Source: Candidatus Nitrosacidococcus tergens
GTDB lineage: Bacteria; Pseudomonadota; Gammaproteobacteria; Nitrosococcales; Nitrosococcaceae
DNA: 64,000 nt
NCBI RefSeq assembly: GCF_902810445.1
Contig: NZ_LR778175.1
Span: forward strand, 310,001-374,000
Direction of reading: 5' to 3'
Positions 42,138 through 53,422 of the stretch are shown here, in pieces (the first letter of the stretch is position 1; each line of letters opens with the position of its first letter). The position numbers and the translations under genes are program-made. The notes beneath the pieces were generated by a model. The model was not told the DNA's origin and did not search any database. It was given only the letters and a program-made list of their open reading frames with translations.

Positions 42138-44228
42138 GTGGCACGTAAAACCCCTATCGAACGTTATCGAAATATTGGAATAATGGCTCATATTGATGCT
42201 GGTAAGACTACCACTACTGAGCGTATTTTATATTATACAGGAGTCTCTCATAAACTTGGTGAAGTGCATGAGGGTGCAGCTACTATGGATTGGATGGAAC
42301 AAGAACAAGAGAGAGGGATTACGATTACTTCCGCTGCTACAACTTGTTTTTGGCAGGGTATGGAAAAACAATTTCCTGAGCACCGAATCAATATTATTGA
42401 TACTCCAGGTCACGTAGATTTTACCATTGAAGTAGAAAGATCTCTTAGAGTATTAGATGGTGCCGTTGCTGTTTTTTGTGCAGTGGGTGGGGTAGAGCCG
42501 CAATCAGAAACTGTTTGGAGGCAAGCTAATAAGTACAAAGTGCCTAGGCTAGCCTTTATAAATAAAATGGACCGTCAAGGGGCTAACTTTCTTAGAGTAG
42601 TCGATCAGATTCGTACTCGATTAGGAGCACTTCCGGTGCCTATTCAAATTCCGATTGGTGCTGAAGATGGGTTTCGGGGAATTGTTGATCTCATTAAAAT
42701 GAGAGCGATTTATTGGGATGAATCCACAAAAGGAATGACCTTTCAAGAAAAAGAGATTCCAGACGATCTTAGCTCTATTTGCCAAGAGTATTACGAGAAA
42801 TTAGTAGAATCCGCAGCTGAATCTTCTGAAGAGCTTATGGAGAGGTATTTAGAATCGGGAGAGTTGGAATTTAAAGAGATTATTAAAGGGCTTCGTCACC
42901 GAGTTCTAAATAATGAGATAGTGCTAGTTTTATGTGGATCAGCCTTTAAAAATAAAGGGGTTCAGGCAGTTCTAGATGCGATACTTTATTTCATGCCTGC
43001 ACCATCTGATATTTTAGCAATTAAAGGTTTGAATCCTCATGGCGGTGAGGATAGTCGAAGTGCCTCTGATGATAAACCGTTTTCTGCCCTAGCATTTAAG
43101 GTTGCATCTGATCCCTACGTAGGTAATCTTACTTTTTTCCGTGTTTATTCTGGAGTTTTAAATTCAGGGGATACAGTTTATAATTCCGCTTCTGAAAATA
43201 AAGAACGTATTGGACGTGTCCTTCAGATGCATGCTAATAGCCGAGAGGAAATTAAAGAAGTAAGAGCAGGTGATATTGCAGCCGCTGTTGGATTAAAGAA
43301 TGTTACCACCGGAGACACTCTATGCGATCTAGATCATCCTATTCTTCTTGAGAAAATGGAGTTTCCAGAACCAGTAATCTCTGTGGCAATTGAACCTAAG
43401 ACAAAAACAGATCAGGAAAAAATGTCGCTAGCTTTGAATAAGTTAGCTAAAGAGGATCCATCGTTTAGAGTTAGAAGCGATGAAGAAACTGGTCAAACGA
43501 TAATAGCAGGTATGGGAGAGTTACACCTAGATATTATTGTAGATCGAATGAGACGAGAATTTAAAGTAGAAGCTAATGTAGGTGCACCCCAAGTTGCTTA
43601 CCGAGAGACAATTAAGAAATCTGTAGAGCAAGAAGGGAAGTTTGTTCGCCAAAGTGGCGGACGTGGTCAATACGGTCATGTTTGGATTCGAATTGAGCCT
43701 CAAGAGCGAGGAAAAGGATACGAGTTTAGCAATCAGATCGTTGGGGGTGCTATCCCTAAAGAATTTATCCCCGCTGTTGATAAAGGAATAAAAGAGCAAA
43801 TAGAAAATGGAGTAATAGCTGGGTACCCAGTAGTGGATGTAAAGGTTGCTTTGTATGATGGTTCTTACCATGATGTAGATTCAAGTGAAATGGCCTTTAA
43901 GATTGCTGGATCAATGGCTTTTAAAGAAGGCATTAAAAATGCAAGCCCTATATTGCTTGAGCCTATTATGAAAATAGAAGCTGTGACTCCTGAAGAATAT
44001 ATGGGAGATGTCATGGGGGATCTTAATCGTCGACGTGGAATTGTGCAAGGAATGGAAGATTCACCAAGTGGGAAGATTATTCGAGCAGAAGTTCCATTAG
44101 CAGAGATGTTTGGTTATGCTACTGATCTTCGATCAGCTACTCAAGGGCGTGCTACTTATACAATGGAGTTTTCAAAGTATAATGAGGCCCCAGCTAACAT
44201 TGCAGAAGCAATTATAAAAAAGTCTTGA
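42138..44228 (+). CDS. fusA: Elongation factor G
   Basis: Translocase GTPase that moves tRNAs and mRNA after peptide bond formation. The 696 residues carry the P-loop [37 protein letters not shown] and [10 protein letters not shown], then domains II-V with [15 protein letters not shown] [11 protein letters not shown] and [15 protein letters not shown]. The start is GTG at 42138, which gives the family N-terminus [15 protein letters not shown]. tufA follows after 36 bases. Confidence 0.99.
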   Translation: MARKTPIERYRNIGIMAHIDAGKTTTTERILYYTGVSHKLGEVHEGAATMDWMEQEQERGITITSAATTCFWQGMEKQFPEHRINIIDTPGHVDFTIEVERSLRVLDGAVAVFCAVGGVEPQSETVWRQANKYKVPRLAFINKMDRQGANFLRVVDQIRTRLGALPVPIQIPIGAEDGFRGIVDLIKMRAIYWDESTKGMTFQEKEIPDDLSSICQEYYEKLVESAAESSEELMERYLESGELEFKEIIKGLRHRVLNNEIVLVLCGSAFKNKGVQAVLDAILYFMPAPSDILAIKGLNPHGGEDSRSASDDKPFSALAFKVASDPYVGNLTFFRVYSGVLNSGDTVYNSASENKERIGRVLQMHANSREEIKEVRAGDIAAAVGLKNVTTGDTLCDLDHPILLEKMEFPEPVISVAIEPKTKTDQEKMSLALNKLAKEDPSFRVRSDEETGQTIIAGMGELHLDIIVDRMRREFKVEANVGAPQVAYRETIKKSVEQEGKFVRQSGGRGQYGHVWIRIEPQERGKGYEFSNQIVGGAIPKEFIPAVDKGIKEQIENGVIAGYPVVDVKVALYDGSYHDVDSSEMAFKIAGSMAFKEGIKNASPILLEPIMKIEAVTPEEYMGDVMGDLNRRRGIVQGMEDSPSGKIIRAEVPLAEMFGYATDLRSATQGRATYTMEFSKYNEAPANIAEAIIKKS

Positions 44229-44264
44229 TTTATATATAATAGTATTTAGTAGGAGAGATAGTTT

Positions 44265-45455
44265 GTGTCCAAGGCGAAATTTGAAAGAAAGAAGCCCCAT
44301 GTAAATGTAGGGACGATTGGTCACGTAGATCACGGGAAGACCACATTGACGGCGGCATTGACAAAGACCCTCTCGGCGAAATACGGAGGGGAAGCTAAAG
44401 CTTACGATCAAATTGACAATGCTCCGGAAGAAAGGGAGCGTGGGATCACTATTGCTACTTCCCATGTAGAATATGAAAGTCAAGCTCGTCATTATGCACA
44501 CGTAGATTGCCCTGGACATGCGGATTATGTCAAGAATATGATTACAGGAGCGGCTCAAATGGATGGAGCTATTCTTGTTGTATCGGCGGCAGATGGTCCA
44601 ATGCCACAAACTAGAGAACATATTTTACTTGCTCGTCAAGTAGGTGTACCTAACATTATGGTTTTTCTAAATAAAGCGGATATGGTAGATGATCCGGAGC
44701 TATTAGAATTAGTAGAAATGGAGGTTAGGGAGCTTCTTGATAGCTATCAGTTTCCAGGAGATGAAATTCCTATTGTAGTAGGTAGTGCTTTAAAGGCCCT
44801 AGAAGGGGATGAAAGTGATATAGGCATGCCTGCTATTGTAAAACTAGTAGAGGCGATGGATTCTTATTTCCCAGAGCCACAAAGAGCAATAGATCAACCT
44901 TTCTTAATGCCTATAGAGGATGTATTTTCAATTTCAGGTCGTGGTACTGTTGTGACAGGTCGGGCTGAGCGAGGGATTGTAAAAGTAGGCGATGAAATAG
45001 AAATTGTAGGGATAAAAGCAACGCAGAAGACCACTTGTACAGGGGTTGAGATGTTTCGTAAGCTGCTAGATGAAGGCAGGGCAGGAGATAATGTAGGTAT
45101 ACTGCTTCGTGGAACGAAGAGAGAAGATGTGGAGCGTGGGCAAGTTTTAGCAAAGCCTGGAACGATTACGCCACACACTAGGTTTCAAGCAGAAGTATAT
45201 ATTCTTTCAAAAGAGGAAGGGGGGCGTCATACACCGTTTTTCACGGGATATCGACCTCAGTTTTATTTTAGAACTACAGATGTAACGGGGTCAGTTGATT
45301 TAGCAGAAGGGGTGGAGATGGTAATGCCTGGAGATAATATTCAGGTTACGGTCAGCTTAATTGCACCTATTGCTATGGAAGAGGGGTTACGTTTTGCTGT
45401 TAGAGAGGGTGGTCGTACCGTGGGTGCAGGTGTGGTCAGTAAAATTATTGAGTAA
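44265..45455 (+). CDS. tufA: Elongation factor Tu, copy 2 (str operon)
   Basis: Protein identical to the tufB product at 28003. The start codon is GTG here, preceded by AGGAG, whereas tufB uses ATG. One silent third-base difference (45035) is the only other change I find over 1191 bases. Such pairs are kept alike by gene conversion. rpsJ begins just 7 bases after the stop, so the S10 genes are read as part of the str transcript. Confidence 0.99.
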   Translation: MSKAKFERKKPHVNVGTIGHVDHGKTTLTAALTKTLSAKYGGEAKAYDQIDNAPEERERGITIATSHVEYESQARHYAHVDCPGHADYVKNMITGAAQMDGAILVVSAADGPMPQTREHILLARQVGVPNIMVFLNKADMVDDPELLELVEMEVRELLDSYQFPGDEIPIVVGSALKALEGDESDIGMPAIVKLVEAMDSYFPEPQRAIDQPFLMPIEDVFSISGRGTVVTGRAERGIVKVGDEIEIVGIKATQKTTCTGVEMFRKLLDEGRAGDNVGILLRGTKREDVERGQVLAKPGTITPHTRFQAEVYILSKEEGGRHTPFFTGYRPQFYFRTTDVTGSVDLAEGVEMVMPGDNIQVTVSLIAPIAMEEGLRFAVREGGRTVGAGVVSKIIE

Positions 45456-45462
45456 TCTATGT

Positions 45463-45777
45463 ATGAATAAACAACAGACTATTAGGATAAGATTAAAGTC
45501 TTTTGATCATCATTTAATTGATCAATCTACTAAGGAGATTGTAGATACAGCGAAACGTACTGGTGCACATATTCGCGGTCCCATTCCTCTACCTACGCGT
45601 AAAGAGCGGTTTACTATACTTATATCTCCTCATGTGAATAAAGATGCCCGAGATCAGTATGAGATTAGAACTCATAAACGTCTAATGGATATTGTTGATC
45701 CTACAGAGAAAACAGTTGATGCTCTAATGAAGCTGGATCTAGCAGCTGGTGTAGATGTTCAGATTAAATTAACCTAA
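45463..45777 (+). CDS. rpsJ: 30S ribosomal protein S10
   Basis: S10 of 104 residues; also NusE, a partner of NusB and NusG in antitermination. The start is the ATG at 45463, giving [20 protein letters not shown], which matches the family; the same frame runs upstream through the end of tufA but that part is an artefact. [26 protein letters not shown] is the family signature. The 7-base gap from tufA leaves no room for the E. coli S10 leader. Confidence 0.98.
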   Translation: MNKQQTIRIRLKSFDHHLIDQSTKEIVDTAKRTGAHIRGPIPLPTRKERFTILISPHVNKDARDQYEIRTHKRLMDIVDPTEKTVDALMKLDLAAGVDVQIKLT

Positions 45778-45806
45778 GCGCTTATTATTGTGGTGGGAAT
45801 ATACAA

Positions 45807-46454
45807 ATGGCATTTGGAGTAATCGGGAAAAAGATAGGCATGTCTCGGGTATTTAGCGAAAATAAATCTATACCTGTGACAATTATAAAACTTACTCCTA
45901 ACTGGATCTCTCAAGTAAAATCGCTAGAAAAAGATTCTTATCGTGCTGTGCAAGTATTTGTAGAAGAAGATAGACATCATAATGTCAGTAAACCGTTAAG
46001 GAATCATCTTGCTAAAGCAGGTATAGATAAAGCTGGAAAGAAGTTATATGAATTTCATATATCTAGTGAGGAAGAGTCAGAAGTTGGGTTAGGTGAATTA
46101 TTAGAAGTAAATTTCTTAAAACTAGGACAAAAGGTTGATGTTACAGGAAACACTAAAGGTCGTGGTTTCTCTGGTGTAATTCGTCGATATCACTTTAGAG
46201 GCGGTAAGGCTAGCCACGGTAATTCGTTATCTCATCGTGCTCCAGGTTCCATTGGTCAGTGCCAAACGCCTGGTAAAGTTTTCAAAGGAAAAAAAATGGC
46301 TGGGCAAATGGGTAATGTCAGACGAACTATACAAAATTTAGAAATAATGCGGATTAGTCAAGATAATCAGCTACTGCTTTTAAGAGGAGCAATTCCAGGA
46401 TCAGCAGGAGGTGAAGTATTAGTCAAACCAGCAATTAAGAGTAATAGAGGGTAA
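45807..46454 (+). CDS. rplC: 50S ribosomal protein L3
   Basis: Early assembly protein near the peptidyl transferase centre. The 215 residues match the family: FGVIGKKIGMSRVF, the central GRGFSGVIRRYHFRGGKASHG extension that reaches the active site, and KKMAGQMGNVRRTIQNL. rplD follows one base after the stop. Confidence 0.99.
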   Translation: MAFGVIGKKIGMSRVFSENKSIPVTIIKLTPNWISQVKSLEKDSYRAVQVFVEEDRHHNVSKPLRNHLAKAGIDKAGKKLYEFHISSEEESEVGLGELLEVNFLKLGQKVDVTGNTKGRGFSGVIRRYHFRGGKASHGNSLSHRAPGSIGQCQTPGKVFKGKKMAGQMGNVRRTIQNLEIMRISQDNQLLLLRGAIPGSAGGEVLVKPAIKSNRG

Positions 46455-46455
46455 A

Positions 46456-47082
46456 ATGGATTTTGCTGTACAAAACTCTATAGGGGGCCCCGATCAAAGT
46501 ACTATACGAATCTCAGATTCTGTTTTTTCTAATGAGTTTAATGAAGCTCTTGTTTCTCAGACTATTCTCACTTACTTAGTGAGAAGCCATTCCGGAACTA
46601 AAGCGCAAAAGACGAGATCTGAAGTACGTGGTGGAGGCATAAAACCTTTTCGCCAAAAAGGTACTGGGCGTGCTAGAGCTGGAACTATTAGAAGCCCATT
46701 ATGGCGCGGAGGTGGTAAGGTATTTGCTGCTCAACCAAGAGATTATACTCAGAAATTGAATAAAAAAATGTATAAAGGAGCCATGTGTTCCATTTTTTCT
46801 GAGCTAGTACGGCAAGATAGGCTGCGAGCGGTTAATGATGAATGTATTTCTTTACCAGGAATAAAAACTAAACATCTTGTAAATCTACTTGCACCTCTTA
46901 ATTGGGATACTTTATTAATAATTATTTCTGAAAATGATCGCAATTTAGAGTTATCAGCTAGAAATATACCCACGGTTAATATTTGTAACGTAAAGGAAAT
47001 TAACCCTTACAGTCTAGTAAAATCTAATGGTGTGCTATCTACATATAGTGCTTTACGTTGTATTGAGAGAAATTTTTCATGA
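46456..47082 (+). CDS. rplD: 50S ribosomal protein L4
   Basis: Lines the exit tunnel; in E. coli also represses the S10 operon. The 208 residues have the long tunnel loop with RGGGIKPFRQKGTGRARAGT and RSPLWRGGGKVFAAQPRDY. The N-terminus is more divergent than usual. Since the S10 leader is absent, autogenous control by L4 in the E. coli manner is unlikely here. It overlaps rplW by 4 bases. Confidence 0.98.
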   Translation: MDFAVQNSIGGPDQSTIRISDSVFSNEFNEALVSQTILTYLVRSHSGTKAQKTRSEVRGGGIKPFRQKGTGRARAGTIRSPLWRGGGKVFAAQPRDYTQKLNKKMYKGAMCSIFSELVRQDRLRAVNDECISLPGIKTKHLVNLLAPLNWDTLLIIISENDRNLELSARNIPTVNICNVKEINPYSLVKSNGVLSTYSALRCIERNFS

Positions 47083-47372
47083 ATGAGGAAAAATTAACTA
47101 AAATTATCTTAACTCCTTTACTTTCTGAAAAAAGCACTTTTGTAGCTGAAAAATATAATCAAATAGTTTTTAAGGTGGAAAAGAGTTCTAGTAAGAGGGA
47201 AATAAAAAGTGCTATTGAACTGCTATTTAGTGTTAAAGTTAGTAAAATTCATACTGTACTGATGAAAGGAAAACGTAAAAAATTTGGACGCTATATAGGT
47301 TATCGGGGTGATTGGAAAAAAGCATATGTATCACTTCGTTCTGGATATAGCATTGATTTTACGGGCGTTTGA
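47079..47372 (+). CDS. rplW: 50S ribosomal protein L23
   Basis: Sits at the tunnel exit and docks trigger factor and SRP. The 97 residues show KIILTPLLSEKSTFVAE, the conserved hairpin KVSKIHTVLMKGKRKKFGRY and a C-terminal DWKKAYVSL. ATG overlaps the rplD stop by 4 bases, so the two are coupled. Confidence 0.98.
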   Translation: MNEEKLTKIILTPLLSEKSTFVAEKYNQIVFKVEKSSSKREIKSAIELLFSVKVSKIHTVLMKGKRKKFGRYIGYRGDWKKAYVSLRSGYSIDFTGV

Positions 47373-47403
47373 TAGAATTTTCTAGAACTAAATAGGATGT
47401 GAT

Positions 47404-48228
47404 ATGCCAACGGTAGAAGTTAATCCTACATCTCCTGGTCAGCGGTTTACTATAAAAGTAGTAACCCCTAGTCTGTATAAAGGTAGACCATATATGCCTT
47501 TAACTACTAAAAAGAACCGGAGTGGTGGACGAAATAATTTAGGAAGGATAACTGTTCGTCATATTGGTGGTGGACACAAACAGCTATATCGCTTTATTGA
47601 TTTTAAGAGAGATAAAATTAATATTTTAGGCCGTATAGAGAGAATAGAATACGATCCAAATCGTAGTGCACATATTGCATTAGTGAGTTATTTGGATGGT
47701 GAAAAGCGATATATTATTGCTCCTAAAAACCTTAAGGTAGGAGATACTATAAGCTCAGGGCAAGAATCATCAATACGAGATGGAAATAGTCTTCCTCTGC
47801 GGAATATTCCTGTAGGAACATTTATCCATTGTATTGAATTAAAACCAGGTAAAGGGGCACAAATAGCTAGAAGTGCTGGTTCCTCATGCCAGATTATAGC
47901 ACGTGAGGGGAAGTATATTACTTTGCGATTAAGATCAGGAGAAATACGTAGAGTATCTTCTGAATGCTATGCAACAATTGGGGAAGTAAGCAATGGAAGT
48001 CACGGGTTGCGGTCTCTTGGAAAAGCTGGTGCTCAACGGAGAAGTGGAAGGCGGCCTACTGTTCGTGGGGTTGCCATGAATCCTGTAGATCACCCCCATG
48101 GCGGAGGAGAAGGAAGAACATCAGGGGGTAGGCACCCCGTTAGTCCTTGGGGAATCTCAACCAAAGGTTATAAGACTCGCTCTAACAAGCGTACTGAAGC
48201 CTTTATTGTGCATCGGCGTAAAAAATAG
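47404..48228 (+). CDS. rplB: 50S ribosomal protein L2
   Basis: Needed for subunit joining and peptidyl transfer. The 274 residues match the family length and include [18 protein letters not shown], the OB/SH3-like core and the C-terminal [20 protein letters not shown] with the conserved functional His. 31 bases after rplW. Confidence 0.99.
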   Translation: MPTVEVNPTSPGQRFTIKVVTPSLYKGRPYMPLTTKKNRSGGRNNLGRITVRHIGGGHKQLYRFIDFKRDKINILGRIERIEYDPNRSAHIALVSYLDGEKRYIIAPKNLKVGDTISSGQESSIRDGNSLPLRNIPVGTFIHCIELKPGKGAQIARSAGSSCQIIAREGKYITLRLRSGEIRRVSSECYATIGEVSNGSHGLRSLGKAGAQRRSGRRPTVRGVAMNPVDHPHGGGEGRTSGGRHPVSPWGISTKGYKTRSNKRTEAFIVHRRKK

Positions 48229-48252
48229 ATTAGAGGAGAATATAGATTAGCT

Positions 48253-48525
48253 ATGCCACGTTCGATCAAGAAAGGACCTTTTATTGATGCCCATTTACAG
48301 AGAAAAGTTGAGCAAGCGGTTTCATCTCAAAATAGAAAGCCTATTAAAACATGGTCCCGGCGATCAATGATTATTCCAGAAATGGTAGGGTTAACTATTG
48401 CAGTCCATAATGGTAGACAGCATGTCCCAGTATTAATTACAGAAAATATGGTTGGGCATAAATTAGGGGAATTTTCGCCGACTCGAACTTTCAAGGGACA
48501 TGCGGCAGATAGGAAGACAAAATAG
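48253..48525 (+). CDS. rpsS: 30S ribosomal protein S19
   Basis: Head protein forming a complex with S13. The 90 residues start [15 protein letters not shown] and include [22 protein letters not shown] and [16 protein letters not shown], all family signatures. 24 bases after rplB. Confidence 0.99.
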   Translation: MPRSIKKGPFIDAHLQRKVEQAVSSQNRKPIKTWSRRSMIIPEMVGLTIAVHNGRQHVPVLITENMVGHKLGEFSPTRTFKGHAADRKTK

Positions 48526-48537
48526 TAAGGTATTAAG

Positions 48538-48864
48538 ATGGCTACAGCAGTATTAAAATATGTAAGGATATCTCCCCAAAAATGCCGTTTAGTTGCAGAT
48601 CAAATTAGAGGTTTATCTATAGATAAAGCACTGGAAGCTTTAAGTTTTAGTCATAAAAAATCTGCAGTCATTATAAAAAAATTACTAGATTCAGTAATTG
48701 CGAATGCTGAGCATAATGATGGATCTGATATTGATAATTTAAGAGTTTCAGAAATCACAGTAAATGTAGGTCCTACCATGAAACGAACTCGAGCAAGAGC
48801 AAGAGGCAGAATTAATCGAATACTTAAACGCTCTTGCCACGTCAAGATAACTGTTGAAGAGTAA
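48538..48864 (+). CDS. rplV: 50S ribosomal protein L22
   Basis: Contacts all 23S rRNA domains; its beta-hairpin reaches the exit tunnel constriction. The 108 residues show [18 protein letters not shown], the [13 protein letters not shown] helix end and the tunnel loop with [19 protein letters not shown] wild-type-like macrolide site is suggested. 12 bases after rpsS. Confidence 0.99.
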   Translation: MATAVLKYVRISPQKCRLVADQIRGLSIDKALEALSFSHKKSAVIIKKLLDSVIANAEHNDGSDIDNLRVSEITVNVGPTMKRTRARARGRINRILKRSCHVKITVEE

Positions 48865-48888
48865 TAATTTAATAGGAGTTTAATCAGA

Positions 48889-49557
48889 ATGGGACAAAAG
48901 GTTCACCCTACTGGTGTCCGTTTGGGTATTATTAGAGATTGGAACTCGAAGTGGTATGCTAGTGGTAATCAATTTGGTGAATTACTAAGTAACGACTTGG
49001 CTGTGCGTAGTTATTTATCTAAAAAATTAGCAAATGCTCTTGTTAGCAATATCTATATTGAGCGACCAGCACGGAGTGCTAGAATTACAATTCATACAGC
49101 AAGACCCGGAATAGTAATTGGGAAAAAAGGAGAGGATATTAATATTTTACGTCAAGAAGTTGCTAGTATAATGGGTATACCAGTCCATATTAATATTCAA
49201 GAGATACGAAAGCCAGAACTAGATTCTACTCTTGTTGCTGTAAGTATAGCACAGCAGTTGGAGCGTAGAATTATGTTCCGTAGAGCAATGAAGAGAGCTG
49301 TAACTAATGCTATGAGAGTTGGTGCACAAGGTGTTAGGGTAAAGGTATCTGGTCGCTTAAATGGTGCAGAAATTGCTCGCAGCGAGTGGTACAGAGAAGG
49401 TAGAATACCTTTACATACTCTACGAGCTGATATAGATTATGGGTTTTCTGAAGCAAAGACTACTTATGGGATTCTTGGAGTAAAAGTTTGGATATTTAAA
49501 GGAGAAATATTCGAGCAGCAAAACAGCAATTCTGTAAGAGAAGAAAGTATAAAGTAA
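48889..49557 (+). CDS. rpsC: 30S ribosomal protein S3
   Basis: Lines the mRNA entry tunnel with S4 and S5 and has helicase activity. The 222 residues have an N-terminal [20 protein letters not shown], the KH domain with [17 protein letters not shown], and the C-terminal S3 domain with [26 protein letters not shown] lies before the ATG. Confidence 0.99.
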   Translation: MGQKVHPTGVRLGIIRDWNSKWYASGNQFGELLSNDLAVRSYLSKKLANALVSNIYIERPARSARITIHTARPGIVIGKKGEDINILRQEVASIMGIPVHINIQEIRKPELDSTLVAVSIAQQLERRIMFRRAMKRAVTNAMRVGAQGVRVKVSGRLNGAEIARSEWYREGRIPLHTLRADIDYGFSEAKTTYGILGVKVWIFKGEIFEQQNSNSVREESIK

Positions 49558-49571
49558 TTTGAGATAACAAG

Positions 49572-49985
49572 ATGCTACAGCCAAAGAGAACTAAATTTCG
49601 TAAACAACAAAAAGGCAGGAATAGAGGAAGTGCTTCTCGGGGATCCATTGTATCTTTCGGGGATTATGGATTAAAAGCTGTTGACAGAGGGCAAATTACA
49701 GCACGCCAAATTGAATCTGCTAGGCGAGCTATGACAAGGTATATCAAGCGTGGTGGAAAAGTATGGATTCGAGTATTTCCTGACAAACCTATAACTAAAA
49801 AACCTCTTGAGGTACGGCAAGGGAAAGGAAAGGGTAATGTGGAATATTGGGCTATGAATATACGTCCAGGTAGAGTACTTTATGAAATGGAGGGTGTTCA
49901 AGAGGATATAGCAAGGAGAGCTTTTGAGTTAGCAGCTGCTAAATTACCGATTAAAACTATGTTTGTTATACGGACAATTATGTGA
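49572..49985 (+). CDS. rplP: 50S ribosomal protein L16
   Basis: Positions A-site tRNA on the large subunit. The 137 residues start [19 protein letters not shown] and include [21 protein letters not shown] and [17 protein letters not shown]. The TGA stop overlaps the rpmC ATG (ATGA-type). Confidence 0.99.
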   Translation: MLQPKRTKFRKQQKGRNRGSASRGSIVSFGDYGLKAVDRGQITARQIESARRAMTRYIKRGGKVWIRVFPDKPITKKPLEVRQGKGKGNVEYWAMNIRPGRVLYEMEGVQEDIARRAFELAAAKLPIKTMFVIRTIM

Positions 49986-50170
49986 TGAAAGCTCAGGACT
50001 TGCGTCTAAAGACAGTTGATATATTAAAAAATGATCTTTTGAATCTTCTACGAGAGCAATTTAAATTGCGTATTCAAAATGGAACGAATCAATTATCTAA
50101 TAATAGTGAGATAAAGAGAGTTCGCAGGGATATTGCAAGAATTAAAACTGTTTTAGGCGAAAAACATTAA
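49985..50170 (+). CDS. rpmC: 50S ribosomal protein L29
   Basis: Small tunnel-exit protein of 61 residues, two helices: [20 protein letters not shown] and [20 protein letters not shown] use the ATG at 49985, which shares one base with the rplP stop; the GTG three bases earlier is in frame but not needed. Confidence 0.97.
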   Translation: MKAQDLRLKTVDILKNDLLNLLREQFKLRIQNGTNQLSNNSEIKRVRRDIARIKTVLGEKH

Positions 50171-50181
50171 ATATTAATATT

Positions 50182-50436
50182 ATGAATAGTGAAAATCTTC
50201 GTACTGTCACTGGGCAGGTAGTGAGTAATAGGATGGATAAAACAATAACTGTTGTCATCGAGCGTAAAATTCCACATCCTTTATATAAAAAATATATAAG
50301 GCGCTCTAGTAAGCTGCATGCTCATGATGAAAATAATGATTGCACTATTGGAGATACAGTATCTATAACCTCAGTTAAGCCTTTATCTAAAACAAAATCT
50401 TGGCAGTTAGTGAGTATATTAGAACGTGCTCGTTAG
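50182..50436 (+). CDS. rpsQ: 30S ribosomal protein S17
   Basis: Primary 16S binding protein with an OB fold. The 84 residues show [40 protein letters not shown] and [17 protein letters not shown]. Last gene of the S10 group; rplN follows after 35 bases with no visible terminator. Confidence 0.99.
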   Translation: MNSENLRTVTGQVVSNRMDKTITVVIERKIPHPLYKKYIRRSSKLHAHDENNDCTIGDTVSITSVKPLSKTKSWQLVSILERAR

Positions 50437-50471
50437 CTTATTTTTTGTAGTGCTAAATTTAGGGGGACTAG

Positions 50472-50840
50472 ATGATTCAAATGCAAACTAGCCTAGAAAC
50501 GGCGGACAATAGTGGTGCTAAAAAACTTGTTTGCATTAAGGTATTGGGTGGGTCAAAGCGGCGATATGCTGGAATTGGAGACATTATTAAGGTTACTGTA
50601 AAAGATGCTATTCCTCGTGGTAAGGTAAAAAAAGGGGATACTTATACTGCTGTAATTGTACGAACGAAAAAAGGAATTCGTCGATCGGATGGATCAGTCG
50701 TTCGTTTTGATACCAACGCTGCAGTATTATTAAACAATCAAATGCAGCCTATAGGTACTCGAGTATTTGGACCAGTAACACGTGAACTTAGGTCTGGGAA
50801 TTTTATGCGAATCATATCTCTAGCCCCAGAAGTACTCTAG
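50472..50840 (+). CDS. rplN: 50S ribosomal protein L14
   Basis: Forms an intersubunit bridge and binds the silencing factor RsfS. The 122 residues start [19 protein letters not shown] and end [14 protein letters not shown], as expected. It opens the spc group, here continuous with S10. AGGGGG lies before the ATG. Confidence 0.99.
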   Translation: MIQMQTSLETADNSGAKKLVCIKVLGGSKRRYAGIGDIIKVTVKDAIPRGKVKKGDTYTAVIVRTKKGIRRSDGSVVRFDTNAAVLLNNQMQPIGTRVFGPVTRELRSGNFMRIISLAPEVL

Positions 50841-50848
50841 GAGTAGCA

Positions 50849-51166
50849 ATGCGTAGAATAAAAAGAAATGATCAAATTATAGTTATTTCTGGTAAAGATA
50901 AAGGGAAGTTAGGAAAGGTTTTGCGTATACTAGATAATAATTATATAGTTGTTGAGGGTATTAATCTGTTGAAGAAGCATAAACGACCAAATATGGCAGC
51001 AGGGGATCCTGGAGGAATTCTTGAAAAAGAAGGGTCAATTCACATCTCTAATGTTATGATATATGATGCTATGGCTGGTCGAGGAAGTAGAGTTGGCTTT
51101 AAAGAGCAAGGAAATAATCGTAAAGTACGGTATTTAAAGACTAGCGGTGAATCTATAGATCTTTAG
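50849..51166 (+). CDS. rplX: 50S ribosomal protein L24
   Basis: Assembly-initiating 23S protein. The 105 residues contain the KOW motif (IKRNDQIIVISGKDKGKLGKV) and HKRPNMAAGDPGGILEKEG. rplE follows after 43 bases. Confidence 0.99.
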   Translation: MRRIKRNDQIIVISGKDKGKLGKVLRILDNNYIVVEGINLLKKHKRPNMAAGDPGGILEKEGSIHISNVMIYDAMAGRGSRVGFKEQGNNRKVRYLKTSGESIDL

Positions 51167-51209
51167 TTTTTCTACCGATTAATAATATTTAGTTTTTAGA
51201 AAATCAAGT

Positions 51210-51749
51210 ATGGCTAGATTACAAGAATACTATTATTCCACAGTGATCCACGATCTGAAGAATCAGTTTGAGTATAGTTCTATTATGGCTGTCCCCCGTA
51301 TAGAAAAACTTACTTTGAATATGGGAGTAGGTGAGGGAGTTGGGAATAAGAGTATTTTGGAGCATGCTAGTAGTGACATGCAAAAAATCTCTGGGCAAAA
51401 GCCGATTCTTACATTAGCAAGAAAATCAGTAGCAGGATTTAAGATCCGCGAAGGTTGGCCTATTGGCTGTAAGGTAACCTTACGCCAAACAAAGATGTAT
51501 GATTTCTTAGATAGATTAATTAATATTGCGATTCCTAGAATTAGAGATTTTCGTGGATTTGATGCAAAATCCTTTGATGGTAGAGGAAATTATAATATGG
51601 GTATACGAGAGCAGATTATATTTCCTGAAATTGATTATGATCAAATAGATGCTATACGAGGTATGAATATTACTATTACAACTACAGCGAAAACAGATAA
51701 TGAAGCTCGGGCTCTCTTAAAGGCGTTTAGCTTTCCTTTTAAAGGTTAA
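51210..51749 (+). CDS. rplE: 50S ribosomal protein L5
   Basis: 5S rRNA-binding protein contacting P-site tRNA. The 179 residues have [45 protein letters not shown] and the C-terminal [24 protein letters not shown]. In E. coli the S8 repressor site overlaps the rplE start; I could not identify a clear counterpart here. Confidence 0.99.
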   Translation: MARLQEYYYSTVIHDLKNQFEYSSIMAVPRIEKLTLNMGVGEGVGNKSILEHASSDMQKISGQKPILTLARKSVAGFKIREGWPIGCKVTLRQTKMYDFLDRLINIAIPRIRDFRGFDAKSFDGRGNYNMGIREQIIFPEIDYDQIDAIRGMNITITTTAKTDNEARALLKAFSFPFKG

Positions 51750-51761
51750 TAGGGGAATATA

Positions 51762-52067
51762 ATGTCGAAGAAGTGTATGATTAACCGTGAGCTAAAAAGA
51801 GTTAAAATAGCAAAGAAATATGCGGTAAAACGCTTAGAATTAAAAGAAAAAATAAATGATATATCTCTTTCATTAGAAGATCGAAAAGATGCCATAATTA
51901 AATTTAGTGCTTTACCAAGAGATTCGTCTCCTTCTCGTCAGAGAAATCGTTGTTATTTAACAGGAAGACCTCACGGTTATATACGTAGATTCTCTTTATC
52001 TCGTAATAAATTAAGAGAAATTGCAATGCGCGGGGATATTCCTGGCTTAACTAAAGCTAGTTGGTAA
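51762..52067 (+). CDS. rpsN: 30S ribosomal protein S14 (zinc-free type)
   Basis: The 101 residues are the long form without the CxxC zinc ribbon. Signatures are [17 protein letters not shown] and the C-terminal [20 protein letters not shown]. Standard place between rplE and rpsH. Confidence 0.98.
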   Translation: MSKKCMINRELKRVKIAKKYAVKRLELKEKINDISLSLEDRKDAIIKFSALPRDSSPSRQRNRCYLTGRPHGYIRRFSLSRNKLREIAMRGDIPGLTKASW

Positions 52068-52106
52068 GTTGTTTATATTTATAGAATAATTAAGAGTAAG
52101 TTCGTC

Positions 52107-52499
52107 ATGAGTATGACAGATCCAATTTCGGATATGCTGACAAGGTTACGCAATGGTCAGAGAGCTGGCAAGTTAAAAATAGACATGCCTCTTTCGAAAA
52201 TAAAGAAAAATATTGTGCAGTTATTAAAGACTGAAGGCTATATAAAAGACTATCAGCTAATTGATAGTGTAAAGCCGACCTTAGTTGTAGAATTAAAGTA
52301 TTATAAAGGATTTCCAGTTATTGGAGAAATTAAACGAGTGAGTACTCCTGGTCTGCGTGTATATAGAGGTAAAAATAATCTCCCTAAAGTTTATGGAGGT
52401 TTAGGGGTTGCTATTATTTCTACTTCCAGCGGTGTTATGACTGACAAAGCAGCTAGATCTAAGGGAATAGGAGGCGAAGTATTATGCTACATTTCATAG
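52107..52499 (+). CDS. rpsH: 30S ribosomal protein S8
   Basis: Central-domain assembly protein and, in E. coli, repressor of the spc operon. The 130 residues begin [21 protein letters not shown] and end [13 protein letters not shown], family signatures. 39 bases after rpsN. Confidence 0.99.
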   Translation: MSMTDPISDMLTRLRNGQRAGKLKIDMPLSKIKKNIVQLLKTEGYIKDYQLIDSVKPTLVVELKYYKGFPVIGEIKRVSTPGLRVYRGKNNLPKVYGGLGVAIISTSSGVMTDKAARSKGIGGEVLCYIS

Positions 52500-52515
52500 A
52501 GGTGAGAATAGACTG

Positions 52516-53049
52516 ATGTCTAGAGTCGCTAATAATCCTATACTAGTTCCTAGTAATGTTGATATTAAATTAACAGATCGAGAAATTAAAATAGAGGGTA
52601 AGAACGGTTTTCTTTCTTTGTCAATTCATGAATTAGTAAATGTAGTGTATAAAGAAGAGGCACTATATTGTAGTCCAAAACGATCTGAGAAATATTCGGA
52701 GTCCTTAAGTGGTACCCTAAGAGCTTTAATAAGTAATATGGTATATGGAGTAGATCAAGGGTTTGTTGTAGGGTTACAATTAGTTGGGGTTGGTTATCGT
52801 GCACAGCTTCAAGGAAGGAATTTAGCGCTTAATCTAGGTTATTCTCACCCTATTGAGTTTATCTCTCCTGAAGGAATTACAATTGAAGTACCAAATTCAA
52901 CTGAAATCCTGATAAAAGGTGCTGATAAAAGGAAGGTTGGACAAGTTGCAGCTGATATACGTAACTTTAGGCTGCCTGAGCCTTATAAAGGTAAGGGCAT
53001 TCGTTATACAACTGAGATTATTGTACGTAAGGAAGCTAAAAAGAAATAG
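52516..53049 (+). CDS. rplF: 50S ribosomal protein L6
   Basis: Near the sarcin-ricin loop. The 177 residues have two alike domains, with [19 protein letters not shown] at the start, [24 protein letters not shown] in the middle and the signature [13 protein letters not shown] near the end. rplR follows after 13 bases. Confidence 0.99.
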   Translation: MSRVANNPILVPSNVDIKLTDREIKIEGKNGFLSLSIHELVNVVYKEEALYCSPKRSEKYSESLSGTLRALISNMVYGVDQGFVVGLQLVGVGYRAQLQGRNLALNLGYSHPIEFISPEGITIEVPNSTEILIKGADKRKVGQVAADIRNFRLPEPYKGKGIRYTTEIIVRKEAKKK

Positions 53050-53062
53050 TCTAAGGTGCAGC

Positions 53063-53410
53063 GTGAATAAGAAGAAAGCAAGATTAAGAAGAGCAATCAA
53101 TACAAGATTTAAGATACGTAAGCAAGAAGCAATTAGATTAGCAGTTCATCGTACGTCTAGGCATATCTATGCTCAAATCACCAAATCAGGGGAAGTAATT
53201 GCTAGTGCCTCTACTGTTGAATCAGTAATTAAGCAACAAATGGAATATACAGGAAACAAGTTAGCTGCTTTAGTTGTAGGTAAAATTATTGCTGAGAGAG
53301 CTATAGAAAAGGGTATATATAGGGTTGCTTTTGATAGATCTGGTTATAAATATCATGGTCGAGTAGAATCGTTAGCAAATTCAGCTCGTGAAAATGGATT
53401 ACAGTTTTAA
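53063..53410 (+). CDS. rplR: 50S ribosomal protein L18
   Basis: 5S rRNA-binding protein of 115 residues. The start is the GTG at 53063 ([19 protein letters not shown]); the frame is also open further upstream into rplF, but that part has no L18 similarity. [13 protein letters not shown] and [20 protein letters not shown] are family signatures. AAGGTG before the GTG serves as a modest ribosome site. Confidence 0.97.
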   Translation: MNKKKARLRRAINTRFKIRKQEAIRLAVHRTSRHIYAQITKSGEVIASASTVESVIKQQMEYTGNKLAALVVGKIIAERAIEKGIYRVAFDRSGYKYHGRVESLANSARENGLQF

Positions 53411-53422
53411 AAGGTTATATTA

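Noticed and set aside
44172..44621. Long minus-strand open frame covering the 5' part of tufA, with a like frame over tufB
   Set aside because: It is antisense to a highly conserved gene, and the two copies match only because the tuf genes match. No ribosome site or family similarity.
45361..45462. Upstream extension of rpsJ into tufA
   Set aside because: The added residues have no S10 similarity and overlap tufA; the ATG at 45463 gives the conserved N-terminus.
52919..53062. Upstream extension of rplR into rplF
   Set aside because: The extra 48 residues overlap L6 in another frame and are not L18-like; the GTG at 53063 fits the family.
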